Positions 12,701 to 23,442 of a stretch of DNA of 64,000 nucleotides are shown here, piece after piece. Position numbers and translations under genes: made by a program. The stretch comes from Cannabis sativa. Lineage: Eukaryota > Streptophyta > Magnoliopsida > Rosales > Cannabaceae. Position 1 is the first letter of the stretch. Each line of letters starts with the position of its first letter. Where the stretch lies: positions 17,856,001 through 17,920,000 of the forward strand of contig NC_083603.1 in assembly GCF_029168945.1 (NCBI RefSeq). The letters run 5' to 3'. Below the pieces are notes generated by a model. It searched no databases. It was not told the DNA's origin and was given only the letters and a program-made list of their open reading frames with translations.

Positions 12701-13377
12701 TTTTTGTTATCCGATTAATTAATTTTTATTATTTAAAAATTATATTGATTAAAGAATGAGTAGGATTGAAGGGAGATTGACACGTGGCATCTTAGTGAGC
12801 AACTAGTTAGAGTGAGATTTATGTATTTATGCCGCTAATTTTTGAATTTATATATTTTTTAGCCAAAAACCTAACAAATTTGGATAAATGACATCAAAAT
12901 AACTTATTAACACACTTCTTACTTCTATCAAAAAGAAAAAATAAAAAGGGATTATATCTCAAATACACAAAAATAAAAAATAATAACAAAAATACGGTTT
13001 CATGGAATTTTAAATATTTTTACGATTTTTTTGATTTTATTTATAGAAAATACGGTATTTATATGTTGTACTCTTGTTAATTTATTCTTGATTTTTTGTT
13101 TTTTTTTTGTTGTTATTTTTATGTTACTTTTATGTAGTTTTTTTTGTTATTTTCGTGTTATTTCTATGAAAAATCGTAGAAATATAGAAAAAATTCTTTA
13201 AACGTAAAAATATATATATATATATATTTTTAAAAAAAATTGGTGCATTATATAATTATCCTAAAAAATAATGGAAAACTTACAAAAATACGGAAATTTG
13301 GGTTAACTTTTATAAAAATACTGTCATGCAGAAATTTTTTCAAAAATACTATGTTTTTATAAAACACTAGTAGAACA
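12701..13377. other. AT-rich intergenic stretch without genes
   Basis: I see no coding sequence. There are several words of the type acaaaaatacgg, which are common near the ends of plant Mutator-like elements, and a short TA run at about 13210-13226. I could not define paired ends or a target duplication. A copy of AGTAGAACA at 13369-13377 is the left target duplication of the next element. Confidence 0.5.
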
Positions 13378-13979
13378 CAAAACAGATTGGACTCGGGCTC
13401 AAGATTCAACATTTAATCATACGGCTGCATTCCTTATTGATGTCGATGGTGCTGAAACTTAGGTCAAACCACCTGAAAACACCTTGAAGATTAATGTAGA
13501 TGCTGCCATTTTTTCGGAAACTGCAACTTATAGCTTTGCAGGGGTGATTAGGGATGAAACTGGCGCATTGGTGGAAGCTTTTACCTGCTGTTGGTCAGGG
13601 GTGTTGCAACCCGAAATGGTAGAAGCTTTGGGTGTTAAGGAGGCACTGAGTTGGGTTCAACGGAAAGATTGGAGGAAGGTTGTCATTGAAACTAATAGTC
13701 TTACTGTGTGGTGCAAGCGTTACGTAGCTCTATTCCTATGATTTCATATTTTGGGAGTATTATTTGATTGTAAGATGTTGTTAAATGACTTGCGAGATGT
13801 TTATGTCAATTTTATTAGACGTTCTGCAAATAGTGTTGCTCATTTCTTAGCTCGAGCATCCTATTTAGTTGTTGCTCGTGTTATCAGGAATAGTGATGTT
13901 ACTCTAGATTTTAATCATGTAATCACTATGGATTGCAATTAATAAAGATGATGAATTTTTTTTTAAAAAAAAAAACAGC
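13378..13979 (+). pseudogene. 5'-truncated LINE fragment with RNase H-like domain
   Basis: The translation from 13484 (KINVDAAIF, then FAGVIRDETGALVEAF) and from 13751 (FIRRSANSVAHFLARAS) matches the two halves of the RVT_3/RNase H domain at the 3' end of plant LINE elements. The halves are in different frames. A two-base gain near 13705 and another shift near 13760 together restore frame. An AATAAA signal near 13941 and an A-rich tail near 13965-13975 end the unit. AGTAGAACA at 13369-13377 and 13980-13988 is a plausible 9 bp target duplication, so the unit is probably a short insertion of the 3' end only. Confidence 0.82.
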
Positions 13980-14109
13980 AGTAGAACAACAGTGAAAACT
14001 TAACACAATACACAATATTTTTGAAAAAAAAAAATATTTTTGAAAAGAATTTATAAAAAAAAAAAATTAAAATTTTCAAAATGGGGTAATTATCCCAAAA
14101 TAATTCTTA

Positions 14110-14145
14110 CTGCTTTGGGCCCAGCGCAGCCCAGCCCAATTCCTA
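14110..14145 (+). promoter_or_regulatory. Site II-like promoter motifs upstream of the DUF1138 gene
   Basis: TTGGGCCCAGCGCAGCCCAG and the following CCCAA contain TGGGCC/TGGGCT cores on both strands. Site II elements of this type, bound by TCP factors, are known to be enriched in promoters of nuclear genes for plant oxidative phosphorylation. Their place just before a pyrimidine-rich 5'UTR fits a housekeeping mitochondrial gene. That they act here is inference. Confidence 0.6.
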
Positions 14146-14159
14146 AACCTGAAATTGCA

Positions 14160-14283
14160 TCTTTTATTGTAATTTCCTTTCTCTCTCCTCTCTATTCTCG
14201 CGATCTCTTTCTCTTTCTCTCTCTTAATCCTCTGCGATTTCAGCCAACAAATCGCCGCCGAAGCCGAATTCCGTCGAGTTCAG
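14160..14283 (+). other. 5'UTR exon of the DUF1138 gene (start approximate)
   Basis: The segment is a pyrimidine-rich, CTCT-containing leader typical of plant transcripts. It ends at TTCAG followed by GTAATTT, a good splice donor. The next convincing acceptor is TTATTGCAG at 17521-17529, eight bases before the start codon. The transcription start is not defined. Confidence 0.55.
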
Positions 14284-15154
14284 GTAATTTCAACGAATGT
14301 TTTCCTTCTCTCTCTGCCTGAATAGTTTCTGTTTCTTATTAAAAAGAGCCTATAGAATACTGTTCATCCTTAATATCAACCAAAACGTGCACCGTTTAGG
14401 GTTTAGATTTTAGGGCTGGGTATATATAGTTCTTTTTGTTCTTCTCTCTTATATAGATTCACTCCAATCCGCCCAATATTACACAATAGACCTAATTGTG
14501 GAAACAATAAACCCTGAAGTGAAGCAGTTTAAAGCTCATATAATTTGTTCAACACGCAATTAAATACTTTAATTTTGTGTTGCTGGCTGCGTTATGTGAA
14601 GTGAAATGACTTTTACATAGAAAATTAAACATTTGATCTGATCTAATATGATGAATATAAAGATTGATGCGAGTTGAAACCGAAATGGGTTGTTTCGAAT
14701 TCTAATCTCCACCAAATCATTCATGAAAGACCCAATTGATTTGCGATATTGTCAAATTTAAAAGGGTATGTTTATAATATTAAATCCTGAGAATGTCGAA
14801 AAATGAGAAGAATACTTTGGAGAATGATGAGAAGATCGACTGTGAGGGTATGAGTCAGTCATTAAATCATCAACTAACGTAAAAGTGAAACTCTTCATTT
14901 CATTATTTATTATTTTTTTTTTTGGTTCGAAAATATGTCTCCTTTCAAAGAGGAAAAGTTGTGTCATTGTATGGGCTCCTCTTCGTGTGTTTAAATTCAT
15001 TCATTTGTGCCATTGATTCCTTCCTTCTTGCTGCTCTTAAGTTGGTTTCGGTAGTTTGATTTCTTGTTTTGCTTTGTTGACCTTTTGAAGTTTATGATGT
15101 ATGCTCTTTCATTGAAATCTTGAATGTCTACCCAATGTATATTCACCTTTTTTT

Positions 15155-15192
<38 letters not shown>

Positions 15193-17529
15193 CAAATCAT
15201 TTTGTTCTGAATGGCATATGGCCCCTTGCTTTTGATTTTTACAATAAATGTCAATTTGGTGGTTTTATATAAGATATGATGTATGCTCTTCCTATTCTTT
15301 TTCAAGGCAATACGGCATCAATATGTGAATATTGAAGTCAATACTTTCATAATCTAAACTATATATAGAGATATGTTTCCATTCTCATGTCATAGAGTCA
15401 TTTATGATTCCTTTGTCTTTAGATTGAAATTGTGGTGAATATTTTATTCTCAGGAAATTGGGATAAATGTGAGTGTAGTTTTAGGATTTTGGTGAATATG
15501 TTTGTATTTGTACCAGAAGATATGTTTCATCTTTTGTTGTTTCTGTTTGCTTTTCGTTTCTGCCGTTGTTGTATATAGTGTCGCTCATGTTTCAGATTAC
15601 TTTTCCTATTATCTTGTCTTTTACTTGAAGATAGAAATAATTTTTATTTTCATCTTTTGATTCTCATATCATATATCCATCATCAAATGTTACACATTGT
15701 TATATCAATTCTTAAATCTATGCATGAACTAAAGAATGCTATGTATATATATTTTGCTATGGCTAAGGAAATTTATAAGAGAAAATTGAGAGTTTATAGA
15801 TTAATGATCACATAGGGACTCACCTCCCAGATATCAAACCGAGCTCACTTAACCAACTCATTAGCACCCTCATTTCTTGCTCTACAAATCCAACATATAT
15901 CATTCTCCAATTCATTATTTAACAGAGCAAGAGCTAGATACAACAAACTCCAATGTGGAATTTCTCTCTTCTATGACTATTTGACAATGCGAGTAGATAA
16001 GAATGCTGTATTATTATATCAAATCTTTGTGAATAGATAGTGAGTTTCTTAAAAGAAATCTAATAGGATAAAGAAAATTTAGTTCTCTCAGAAAATTTTA
16101 TAGGATAATTATTCTAAGCTCTTGCTGATTATTTTTAATATTTTTATTATTAATTGATTTAGTTAATGTACTTAGAAATTGGTTGATTTTGGGAAAGGCT
16201 AGAAACTTGATATGTGGAGTTTGTAGATAAAGTTAATTACAAGGAAATCATAGAATTTCCCTTTCCTGTGCGCCTCCTTTCATTGTCAGTGATGGAAATT
16301 TTTTCTACCAGCTTTGTGATTGTTTTGTAACTTTGTATTTGCTTTTGTATAATTTTTATCTGTATTTATGTTGGTTATTGTTTTCCTCTGCCACAAGTGA
16401 GGAAATAAACTTGGAAGAAAGTCACTGTTGAACTGGTGACCCTTTGTCTCTTTTTCATAAAAAATGAAAAAGAAAAGAAAAAAGCGTGATTGCTAGCTTC
16501 CTTCCCATATGTTTTGTATGTTGGTTTGGCATGTAGTTCCTTGTTTTTTCGTTCTATAATGTAGGCTTTAGATTCTACTGACAAAAAAATTGTTGATTTC
16601 GGAAAAGGACAAAAAACTGCAGTTGCTTATTCTTTTAGTTTTAGCTTGTTACATCCTAAGTGTAGGTCTTAAGGATTTGCAAAGGTTTTAGTTGCCCTTT
16701 TGGCTAGTAGCTTTATAAGATTATGATAGTATTGTGTTTTCCACTCTTGAAAAGGATTGGAGTTTTATGTCTTAGTTATGTTTTGCTTTTGTTTTCATAT
16801 GTGATTTTTTATATGCTTATACTCGAACCTTTTCACTCATTATTGAAAAATAATGTGGATTGAAGCTTCTGTGTTATACTTACATTTTTTATTTTTAATT
16901 AATTACTCGTGAATGTATATTGAGGAAATTCGTTACATTCAAAGATGTGATTCAATGTTTATTGTATAATACTCACACTCGGCTTTTCTGATGTTTCTCG
17001 TATGATGTGAAGAGTTGATATATAACATAAATATGCTACTACTTTACAATATTGAGAAATACAATTCACCAACTTGAAATATCATTTGGAGTGTCAATAG
17101 TGAGCTGGAACTACTTTTCTTTTTTTGTGTTTATGTTCATTAGAAAAATGCACTCTTTTTATCACTATTTTTGTTTGTCACTTTTCCATGTGTCTTACCT
17201 AATATATATAATTTTGTACTATGGATATAGTATCTTACGTTTCTTGCAGGTTGGTTGGGTTAATTTAGCTTATTTCTCTCTATTTACTAGTTAGTAGTAG
17301 TACATTTAAACAATTCAAGTTTTTTTTTTTTTTTTTTTTTCATTTTTCTCCACAAGTCCTCTTAATTTTTCACCATCTTATACGTTAGAATATTTATTTG
17401 TATGCACATTCCAGCCTTGGATTTCATAAAACAATCTTTAGCAGTTTGATTGTCTCTCAAGGATTTTTTGTTTCAGTATAATTTCTTCTTATTTCATTTA
17501 GCAAATACTTCATTTTTTTGTTATTGCAG
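14284..17529 (+). other. Putative 3.2 kb leader intron of the DUF1138 gene
   Basis: It runs from the donor GTAATTT to the acceptor TTGCAG. It is T-rich, as plant introns are, and has no coding sequence I recognise. It contains an (AT)n microsatellite at about 15158-15190 and a T run near 17321-17340. The length is large for a leader intron. The alternative is that the transcript starts closer to 17500 and that 14160-14283 belongs to something else. Confidence 0.5.
15158..15190. repeat. (AT)n microsatellite
   Basis: About 16 perfect AT units lie within the leader intron, a likely polymorphic site. Confidence 0.95.
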
Positions 17530-17536
17530 TTTTGAC

Positions 17537-17863
17537 ATGGCAACCAAGTACATCTTATCTGCTTCTCTAGGAACGTGTGCAGTGGCTTGGATCTGTGACT
17601 ACTACATTTCCGACAAGAAGATATTTGGAGGCGAGTGAAATTGGCATCGTTTCAAAGATTTCGGCAGTTGTTTTGTTTCATTTATCTGATTTTCTCATGT
17701 TCTTTTTTGATCAGGGAGTACCCCAGGTACCGTTTCTAACAAGGAATGGTGGGAGGAAACTGACAAGAAGTTCCAGGCATGGCCTCGTACAGCCGGTCCA
17801 CCAGTGGTCATGAACCCCATCAGTCGTCAGAATTTCATCGTCAAGACCAGCACCGACTCTTGA
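17537..17863 (+). CDS. OZI1: DUF1138 / OZI1-like small mitochondrial protein (two coding exons)
   Basis: Coding exons are 17537-17630 and 17715-17863, giving 80 residues. The ATG sits in GACATGG, a good plant context, eight bases after the acceptor at 17529. Residues about 4-24 are hydrophobic and likely span a membrane. The conserved core SNKEWWEETDKKFQAWPRTA is followed by GPPVVMNPISRQNFIVK. I recognise this from memory as the DUF1138 family of Arabidopsis OZI1 (ozone-induced protein 1), a mitochondrial protein associated with cytochrome c oxidase in plant proteomic and structural work. The family reading FGG-S-T-P requires splicing after GGAG at 17630, so the intron (17631-17714) starts GC and ends AG. 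The donor GAG/GCGAGT matches the GC-AG consensus. Using GT at 17635 would give a wrong frame. Length is normal for the family and no lesion is seen. Confidence 0.9.
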
Positions 17864-18560
17864 AGCAATTTTTTTTCCTCTTCCCCTTTTACTCAATATT
17901 TCTATGTTCGGGCCAAATTGTTAATTTTGCTCCTTTGAAAATAGACTTATAATCATTTTATTTGACTGGATTCAATTCCTTAAGGTGAACTCAGGGCAAT
18001 GCCTTGATAATGGATTAGTAAAAGGTTGCCAATAAGAAAAGTTGTCTGATTTTCAATTCACTTTTTGATAATGAATTAGTAACAAGTTGCCAATAAGAAA
18101 AAGTTTGCTTTTCAATTCTCTTTTTGATATTGGACTCGAAAACAAGAATTCATCAAGGCTTCTTTCGAAACCTAAATAGGAGGCCTTAACCTATAATTAA
18201 TGCTATTATTATTGCTGTTCTGATTTATTTTACCTAATTTATGTTAAGAACTACTTATGGAGCCTACAACATGGGGCTGGTAGAGTGGGAGATTTTGATT
18301 TTTTTTCAGTGTGCGAATTGTTGACTTTATTCTTATCTCTCCAAAGTTAGTGGTGCGCCTGTCCCTCCTTAAAGAAGTTATGTAGTATCTTTTATTTCTG
18401 GTGGACTGCTTCTCTTGGTTTTTCTGGTTTTATTCTTATCATTTGACAAATAATACTATTAAAATTTTATATCATTTATTTAACAAGTAATGAATGATAT
18501 AAAAATTCCAAACTAAAAATCACTTAAGAAGGTTGTTCTGGGCTATCTTTAATTAGATCT
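17864..18560 (+). other. 3'UTR and downstream region of the DUF1138 gene
   Basis: No coding sequence. A roughly 63 bp unit is tandemly repeated at about 18005-18130 (GTTGCCAATAAGAAAA recurs, each time followed by a TTTTCAATT.CTTTTTGATA block). It may lie in the 3'UTR. The remainder is AT-rich with nothing I recognise. Confidence 0.6.
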
Positions 18561-18564
18561 ATCA

Positions 18565-18928
18565 TGTTTTTTTTAATAGAATGATTTCTCATTAAAGACA
18601 CAAAGCGAAAGATAAGGCACTATACTTTTGCCATATCTAAGGATAAGGCAAGTGTAACAAAATTGTGAGCTAAACAGTTCGCATAACGATAAAAGAGAAA
18701 CTTAAAAACATTGACATGATTATAAATAGATAAATGTCTTTAAAAATCAGGTCAAACTCAGTTAAAACCAAGCCTCTCTTCTGTAAGATATAGATAACAC
18801 GTTGAAAGGGATCCCAAAGCTGGAATAGCTGCAAAAGCCAAACAATTACCCACTGATCATGCAACACAGCCCCATACCCCACATGCCGATTTGCACCTCA
18901 AAGTCTCGTATCAACATTTAGTTTCAAC
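18565..18928 (-). pseudogene. LINE RNase H-domain remnant
   Basis: On the minus strand, translation gives KLNVDTR near 18910, GYGAVLHDQ near 18870 and ANCLAHNFVTLALS near 18650. These line up in order with the RVT_3/RNase H domain of plant LINEs (NVDA, GAVLRD and ANSLAH-type motifs). There are internal frameshifts and stops. A short A run follows near 18565-18575, as expected for a LINE 3' end. Confidence 0.6.
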
Positions 18929-19445
18929 TGTAACGTCCTAATCTAAAGGGACACCATGTATGTGGTTTTATAAAATAGTTTAGTAATAATAGATTAATTA
19001 ATTTGTAAAATCTGTGAACATATTAAAAACTTTACCAAAGTAAAATCCTAGTAATGAACAATATAACAACACTAAAACTTTGTTCTGGAGATCCCTGCAA
19101 TAAAAGTTTTACAAAAAGACTATATACTATATACGGTAATAAGTCAAAATACACAACAGATACAATCCAAAACAATTTTTGGCAACTCGGTACACAAACC
19201 GGAAGGATCAATATGTACATTCATTGGAGAAGACCATCGCCTCATGGTTGCTCTAACTTTTCCTTGCCCTTACCTGTATCACAGAACACTCGTGAATCAC
19301 AATGACTCAACAAGAAAAGTAATAAAAGGAATACATATAGTAATTAATTATCTATTTTACCATCATAAAATAATAAATAATAAAATTTCAAAGCTTTTAT
19401 AATATAATCAACCATATGTGTAAGAATGAGAAGTAACCATCTTTA

Positions 19446-19657
19446 TTACATCACATTGCTTAATCAGGCAAGTCGATGCTTAAATCTAGTATCCATATAT
19501 TATATTGCCTAATCAGACGTGCCATAACCTGGCACTCACATATATTGCATTGCTTAATCAAGCAAGCCCATGCCATAACCTGACATCCATATATCACATT
19601 GCCTAATCAGGCGAGCCCACATATCACATTGTCTAATCAGGAAAGCCCATGCCATAA
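19446..19657. repeat. Tandem array of ~55-60 bp units, left half
   Basis: About four degenerate units of the form (C)ATATATCACATTGCCTAATC ... GCCATAACCTGG. The array continues at 40060-40240 beyond a 20 kb insertion, for about eight units in total. Confidence 0.85.
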
Positions 19658-19662
19658 CCTGG
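19658..19662. other. Target-site duplication (CCTGG), left copy
   Basis: CCTGG immediately precedes the LTR start TGTTATACCC, and the same five bases follow the right LTR end at 40060-40064. This proves a single integration event for the 19663-40059 element. Confidence 0.93.
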
Positions 19663-20633
19663 TGTTATACCCAAAATTCGGCTAGCACATCAGAGGAAGA
19701 CACGTGTCAAGCTGGGAAGAATATGAACTTAGACACGTAATCATAATTACATTTGAGGAGGAATAACTCGTTAAAAGCATAATTAACAGAGTATATCTAC
19801 AACTCAGCTGACTGAATAGTCTTATGCGAGACAAAAATATACAAACTGTTGCCTTGTGCATCAACGAGAAACCGTGTAACTTTAGGTGTATAAGACGAGG
19901 CACTAACCTCGATTACGTGAATGAGATATATTGACTGTGAAGACACTTAGCTTATAATGTACAATATAGAAACTAAGTATAATAGACGGGTAAACCAAAG
20001 CAAGTGATAGCGAGGCATCCACCTCGCCATAGAAAGACATGCACACGAAAAAAGATCATCTCGTCATCAAAAACTACAGTTTTCAGATAGAATGTTATGT
20101 TTCTAAAGTAAAAGCGACGAGATTTGCATTATCAACCTTGGAAAGAAATATGACGAACTCCAGCTCGCTATCAAGATTGCCTCTGCTCTATTCCCAGCAA
20201 GACATTCAAAAATAATACAGTTTACAATATCTTTAATACACGCTTATTTTGACCCAATAAAAGCGGAATATTCACAGCTGTGTGATATTAAAATAATAAC
20301 CCCATTTATTTTACGTGATATGTAATCAGACCCCATGATTTTAGGGGATAATCGTTGTAAAAATATCAGTCAACCCTGTAATTAACTGTCTACTATGTGA
20401 TTATAAATAGAGGCAAGTTAGACTAAAAAGGGGACGGAAAAATCATAAGGAAAGAAGCCCTAAAAGAATCATCAGAAATATAATAAGATTGACTCGAGGA
20501 CTATGCAGAATTTTAACTGCAAAACCACGTAAAAATCCTTTGTGTTCATACCTTTTCCATTATTGTTTTTATTTTTCTATGTGAGATTATCACTATTAGG
20601 CCCAAGTTTTGGTTAACGAAATCTGCATTAACA
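19663..20633 (+). repeat. Left LTR of the Tat-like element
   Basis: 971 bp, starting TGTTATACCC and ending GCATTAACA. A TATA-like TATAAATAG lies at about 20402-20410. It aligns throughout with 39086-40059, with scattered substitutions and small indels, which indicates an older insertion than copia element 1. Confidence 0.93.
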
Positions 20634-20636
20634 CTT

Positions 20637-20650
20637 TGGTGCTTTCATTG
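20637..20650 (+). other. Primer-binding site of the Tat-like element
   Basis: TGGTGCTTTCATTG starts three bases after the LTR. The leading TGG pairs with a tRNA CCA end. I do not assign the tRNA. Confidence 0.7.
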
Positions 20651-22092
20651 AAAGCCTTCGTGAAAAAGCTCAGAAAAAAGCCTCCTTACATAAAAAATAA
20701 TATTCCTCTTATGGATGACAACAAAGAAAATAATCCTCATGAAGGAACCAATCATCGTCCTGGAAAAGAGCCACTGAGTCCCCAAGGATCATTTGATTTA
20801 TCATCTGAATAGGCCACTAGCTCCGGGAAAACCTAGTATTGGGGACTCAGACTCGAGGGGCCTAGGATAAGCAGCGGCCGGTCTCTTCCTAATCAAGTTG
20901 ACGAGGATGCGCCTATGACCCAACCAGGTACTTACCTATCATTGAGTTAGAAAACTGTCATCTTAAGCGCCAATTGGAGGAAGGAAACTGACGTAATGCT
21001 GAATTAGAGCGTGAGATAGCTGCAGTCAGGGTGTCACAGGAGAATAGTTCCCAAAATCAACCTGACCTTGGAGAAAGAGATGCACGAGGCAAACCTCGTG
21101 ACTCGCAAACCAGGGGGCAGGAGACAGCCTGAAGGTATCCCCAGAACTCTCAAGAGAGAACACTTGAGGAAACTGAGGGATACCTTGAAGGTGAGATGCT
21201 CTATAATCAACTAGGGACCAAAAAACCGGAAATTCCCCCTAGGAATAAGGGAAATCTGGGGACACATCCTACGATATATGGATCATCAGTTGGGGATCGC
21301 CAACTTTCTCTCGAAGCTCATAGGAAAGGAGCTCGCACAAATCCCAATAGGGAGAATGAGACGAATCAAACCTTAGGAAGAAGAGCAGGACGTTAAGAGG
21401 TGAGGGCTACCGCGAGGTACACGGTAACTCATAATCGATTAATGCGAGGAGAAGAGAACGCTTGCTGCAGCGATGACCAAAAGGCAAAATATGGTCTACG
21501 GGTGGAACGAGATTAGTCAGTCGTTATGGCCAATTGGACCTACAAGAACGCTTGAACTGGAAAAAAACATGATCTTCGTCAACGACTTGGTCCAAAGCAA
21601 AGAGATTCAATCCATTTGCGAATAGACGAGTTGGAGAACAAGTTCAGGAGGCATCAAGTCAAGGAACCAGGAAAATAATTGGGATGCGAGTCTGTTGAAG
21701 AATTCGAGTCGGAGGCTTTCGGATCAAAAAGGAAAGACGACTCTAAAAAGTTGTCCAAAGATAAGAAACAGAAGAAATACGAAAAATATGTACCCATTTA
21801 TACTGACTATACCGAGCATAATGAAACTCGGGAAAGTATCAACCTCGCAGATGAACAGGAAGTCGTTTTGAGCGAACCAAAACCTATGAAACTCGCGAGA
21901 CGTGAAAGGGACCCAACCAGACGATATGAATACCATAGAGATATTGGGCATACCACGGAAGAATGTTGTCATTTGAAAGATGAGATGGAAGGTCTCATAG
22001 CGCGAGGACACTTTCAACAATATGTAAAGGGGCAGGACAATGCCCATGATCAACCCGATCCACCAAGTAACTCATGCAACCAGGGATCATAA
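20640..22092 (+). pseudogene. Decayed gypsy gag
   Basis: Fragments in several frames include an N-terminal piece (to 20812), a middle piece near 21530-21670 (NWTYKNA, LRQRLGPKQ, RIDELENKF after frame adjustment) and a C-terminal piece at 21679-22092. The C-terminal piece contains YHRDIGHTTEECCHLKDEME and then LIARGHFQQYVK, the familiar region after the capsid in plant gypsy Gag proteins. Its zinc-knuckle first cysteine is replaced (YEYH in place of the usual CxxH). The central capsid domain is not recognisable and may be deleted. Internal stops make it non-functional. Confidence 0.8.
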
Positions 22093-23440
22093 CCTTCCTC
22101 TGTAGGAGGAAGGGATACCTCGGCTATTTCGAGAGGGAACATGTTGGAAGAAGACAAGGGGCAGTTAGTCCGGCAAAGTAATTATGTAAAAGTATTGCTA
22201 AGTAAGCAAATACCGGCTCGCAATGGCTGCCGTATAGAGTTCCTATAAAGGAAAGCTGGTCGTCAACCACTAGCAGTTAAGACAAACAACTAAATAAGGA
22301 TTAATTCACCTAGAACCTGGGGATATGACAGGGATTGACCCTGAATATTGAAAAAATTGTGGGAATATGTTAGGGACTGACCCTGAACATCAGAACCCGT
22401 CTTATCAAAACCAGTAGCTTCTAGAAGATTGATAAAATAAGCAATTGAACTGGGGAAGTTCTTATGAGATTAATGATTGCAAATCGCATCGCTGATGTAA
22501 TATTTTGAACTTCAGTTGTGAATAAAGTAATCATTTCTTTTAACAAGTAATTATAAGGCATAACCCTTTAAAATTACTTGAGGGGCATATATGTATGATC
22601 AACCATAATTTATCTAGAAATACATAATATAATGCAAACCCACCACTTCAAAAATAAAAAATTTATTGAAAACTTTTTAAAGGTTCTCGACCAAAGCTTT
22701 TTGACGAAAGAGGGATCAAACTGTTATAACTCCCTAACCAAACCTTTTTGACGAGAGAGGGGTCAAATCGTTATAACTTCTTGATCGAACATTTCTGACG
22801 AGAAAGGGATCAAACAACTATAATTTTTGATTTAAAATCTATCTGACATGAAAGGAAAATCTAAAGTTATAAATGAGATATAACTCATAACCCGCGTATA
22901 AAGTTGAATACTAACGGCTCGCGCTAAAGGAAAGTATTAAACGAGACATCAAAGTGTCTTTAAATAGTACTCCTAACACGTGGGTAGAAGACCTAACTAC
23001 TCATGTAAGCAATAAAAATATATACAAAATGGCAAGGCCATTAAAAATATATTCAAGATTGCTTGAAACAGATTACTGCTGATAATCGCGAGGTAGAATC
23101 AATGACTGCTCCCAAATCAAAGTGCAGGGCAGATGATAAATCGCTCGTGCGTAAAGTAGGTTATTAACTACTCAATGTCAGAAAGAACTACGAGTAATGG
23201 AAACCCCTAAGAAACTTTATGCAAGATCAAAATATGATTTTTTTTTAAAAAAATTGTGAATGAAACGCAAGCAAACAACTACATATTGAAGTTCAAACTT
23301 AAAAGCAAGAGGCATTAAAAAGCAAAGTTGGCCATCCAACTTTGCAAATTTGTCTTTACAAAAAATTCCACAAGGGGCAAACCATTGTCTCGGCCAAAAG
23401 GCCATTTTTAAAAACAAAAAGAGAGATAAATAGAAACCAA
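22093..23440. other. Non-coding interior of the Tat-like element with small tandem repeats
   Basis: No coding sequence. At 22319-22395 a short unit with GGGA(C/T)TGACCCTGAA occurs twice. At 22691-22832 a 47 bp unit (CCAAACCTTTTTGACGAGAG ... GTTATAACT) occurs three times, starting at 22691, 22738 and 22785. The antisense gene ends at about 23443, so this stretch lies between convergent gag and antisense gene 3' ends. Confidence 0.75.
22691..22832. repeat. 47 bp tandem repeat, three copies
   Basis: Unit starts at 22691, 22738 and 22785 share CTTTTTGACGA.AGAGGG.TCAAA and TTATAACT. The exact 47 bp spacing supports tandem duplication with later divergence. Confidence 0.85.
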
Positions 23441-23442
23441 GC

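Larger units (their letters stand above)
18929..19662 (+). repeat. Ty3/gypsy-like LTR region, left part
   Basis: It starts TGTAACGTCC, a start seen in many large plant gypsy LTRs. From about 19446 it is an array of degenerate units of roughly 55-60 bp containing CCTAATCAGGCGAGCCCATG and CCATAACCTGG. The array stops at 19662, where another element is inserted, and resumes at 40060. Identification as a gypsy LTR rests on general resemblance; orientation and right end are uncertain. Confidence 0.55.

Noticed and set aside
12950..14100. Possible Mutator-like element enclosing the LINE
   Set aside because: Words such as acaaaaatacgg recur on both sides of the LINE, but I found no paired ends or 9 bp duplication.
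16375..16584. Minus-strand ORF of 69 residues in the leader intron
   Set aside because: Low-complexity Phe/Lys-rich translation in a T-rich intron with no homology.
19446..19657. CRISPR-like array
   Set aside because: Units are whole tandem repeats with diverged sequence and no unique spacers, in a plant LTR context.
21724..22053. Minus-strand ORF over the gypsy gag
   Set aside because: The plus strand carries clear Gag motifs (GHTTEEC, ARGHFQQYVK). The minus frame is a shadow.
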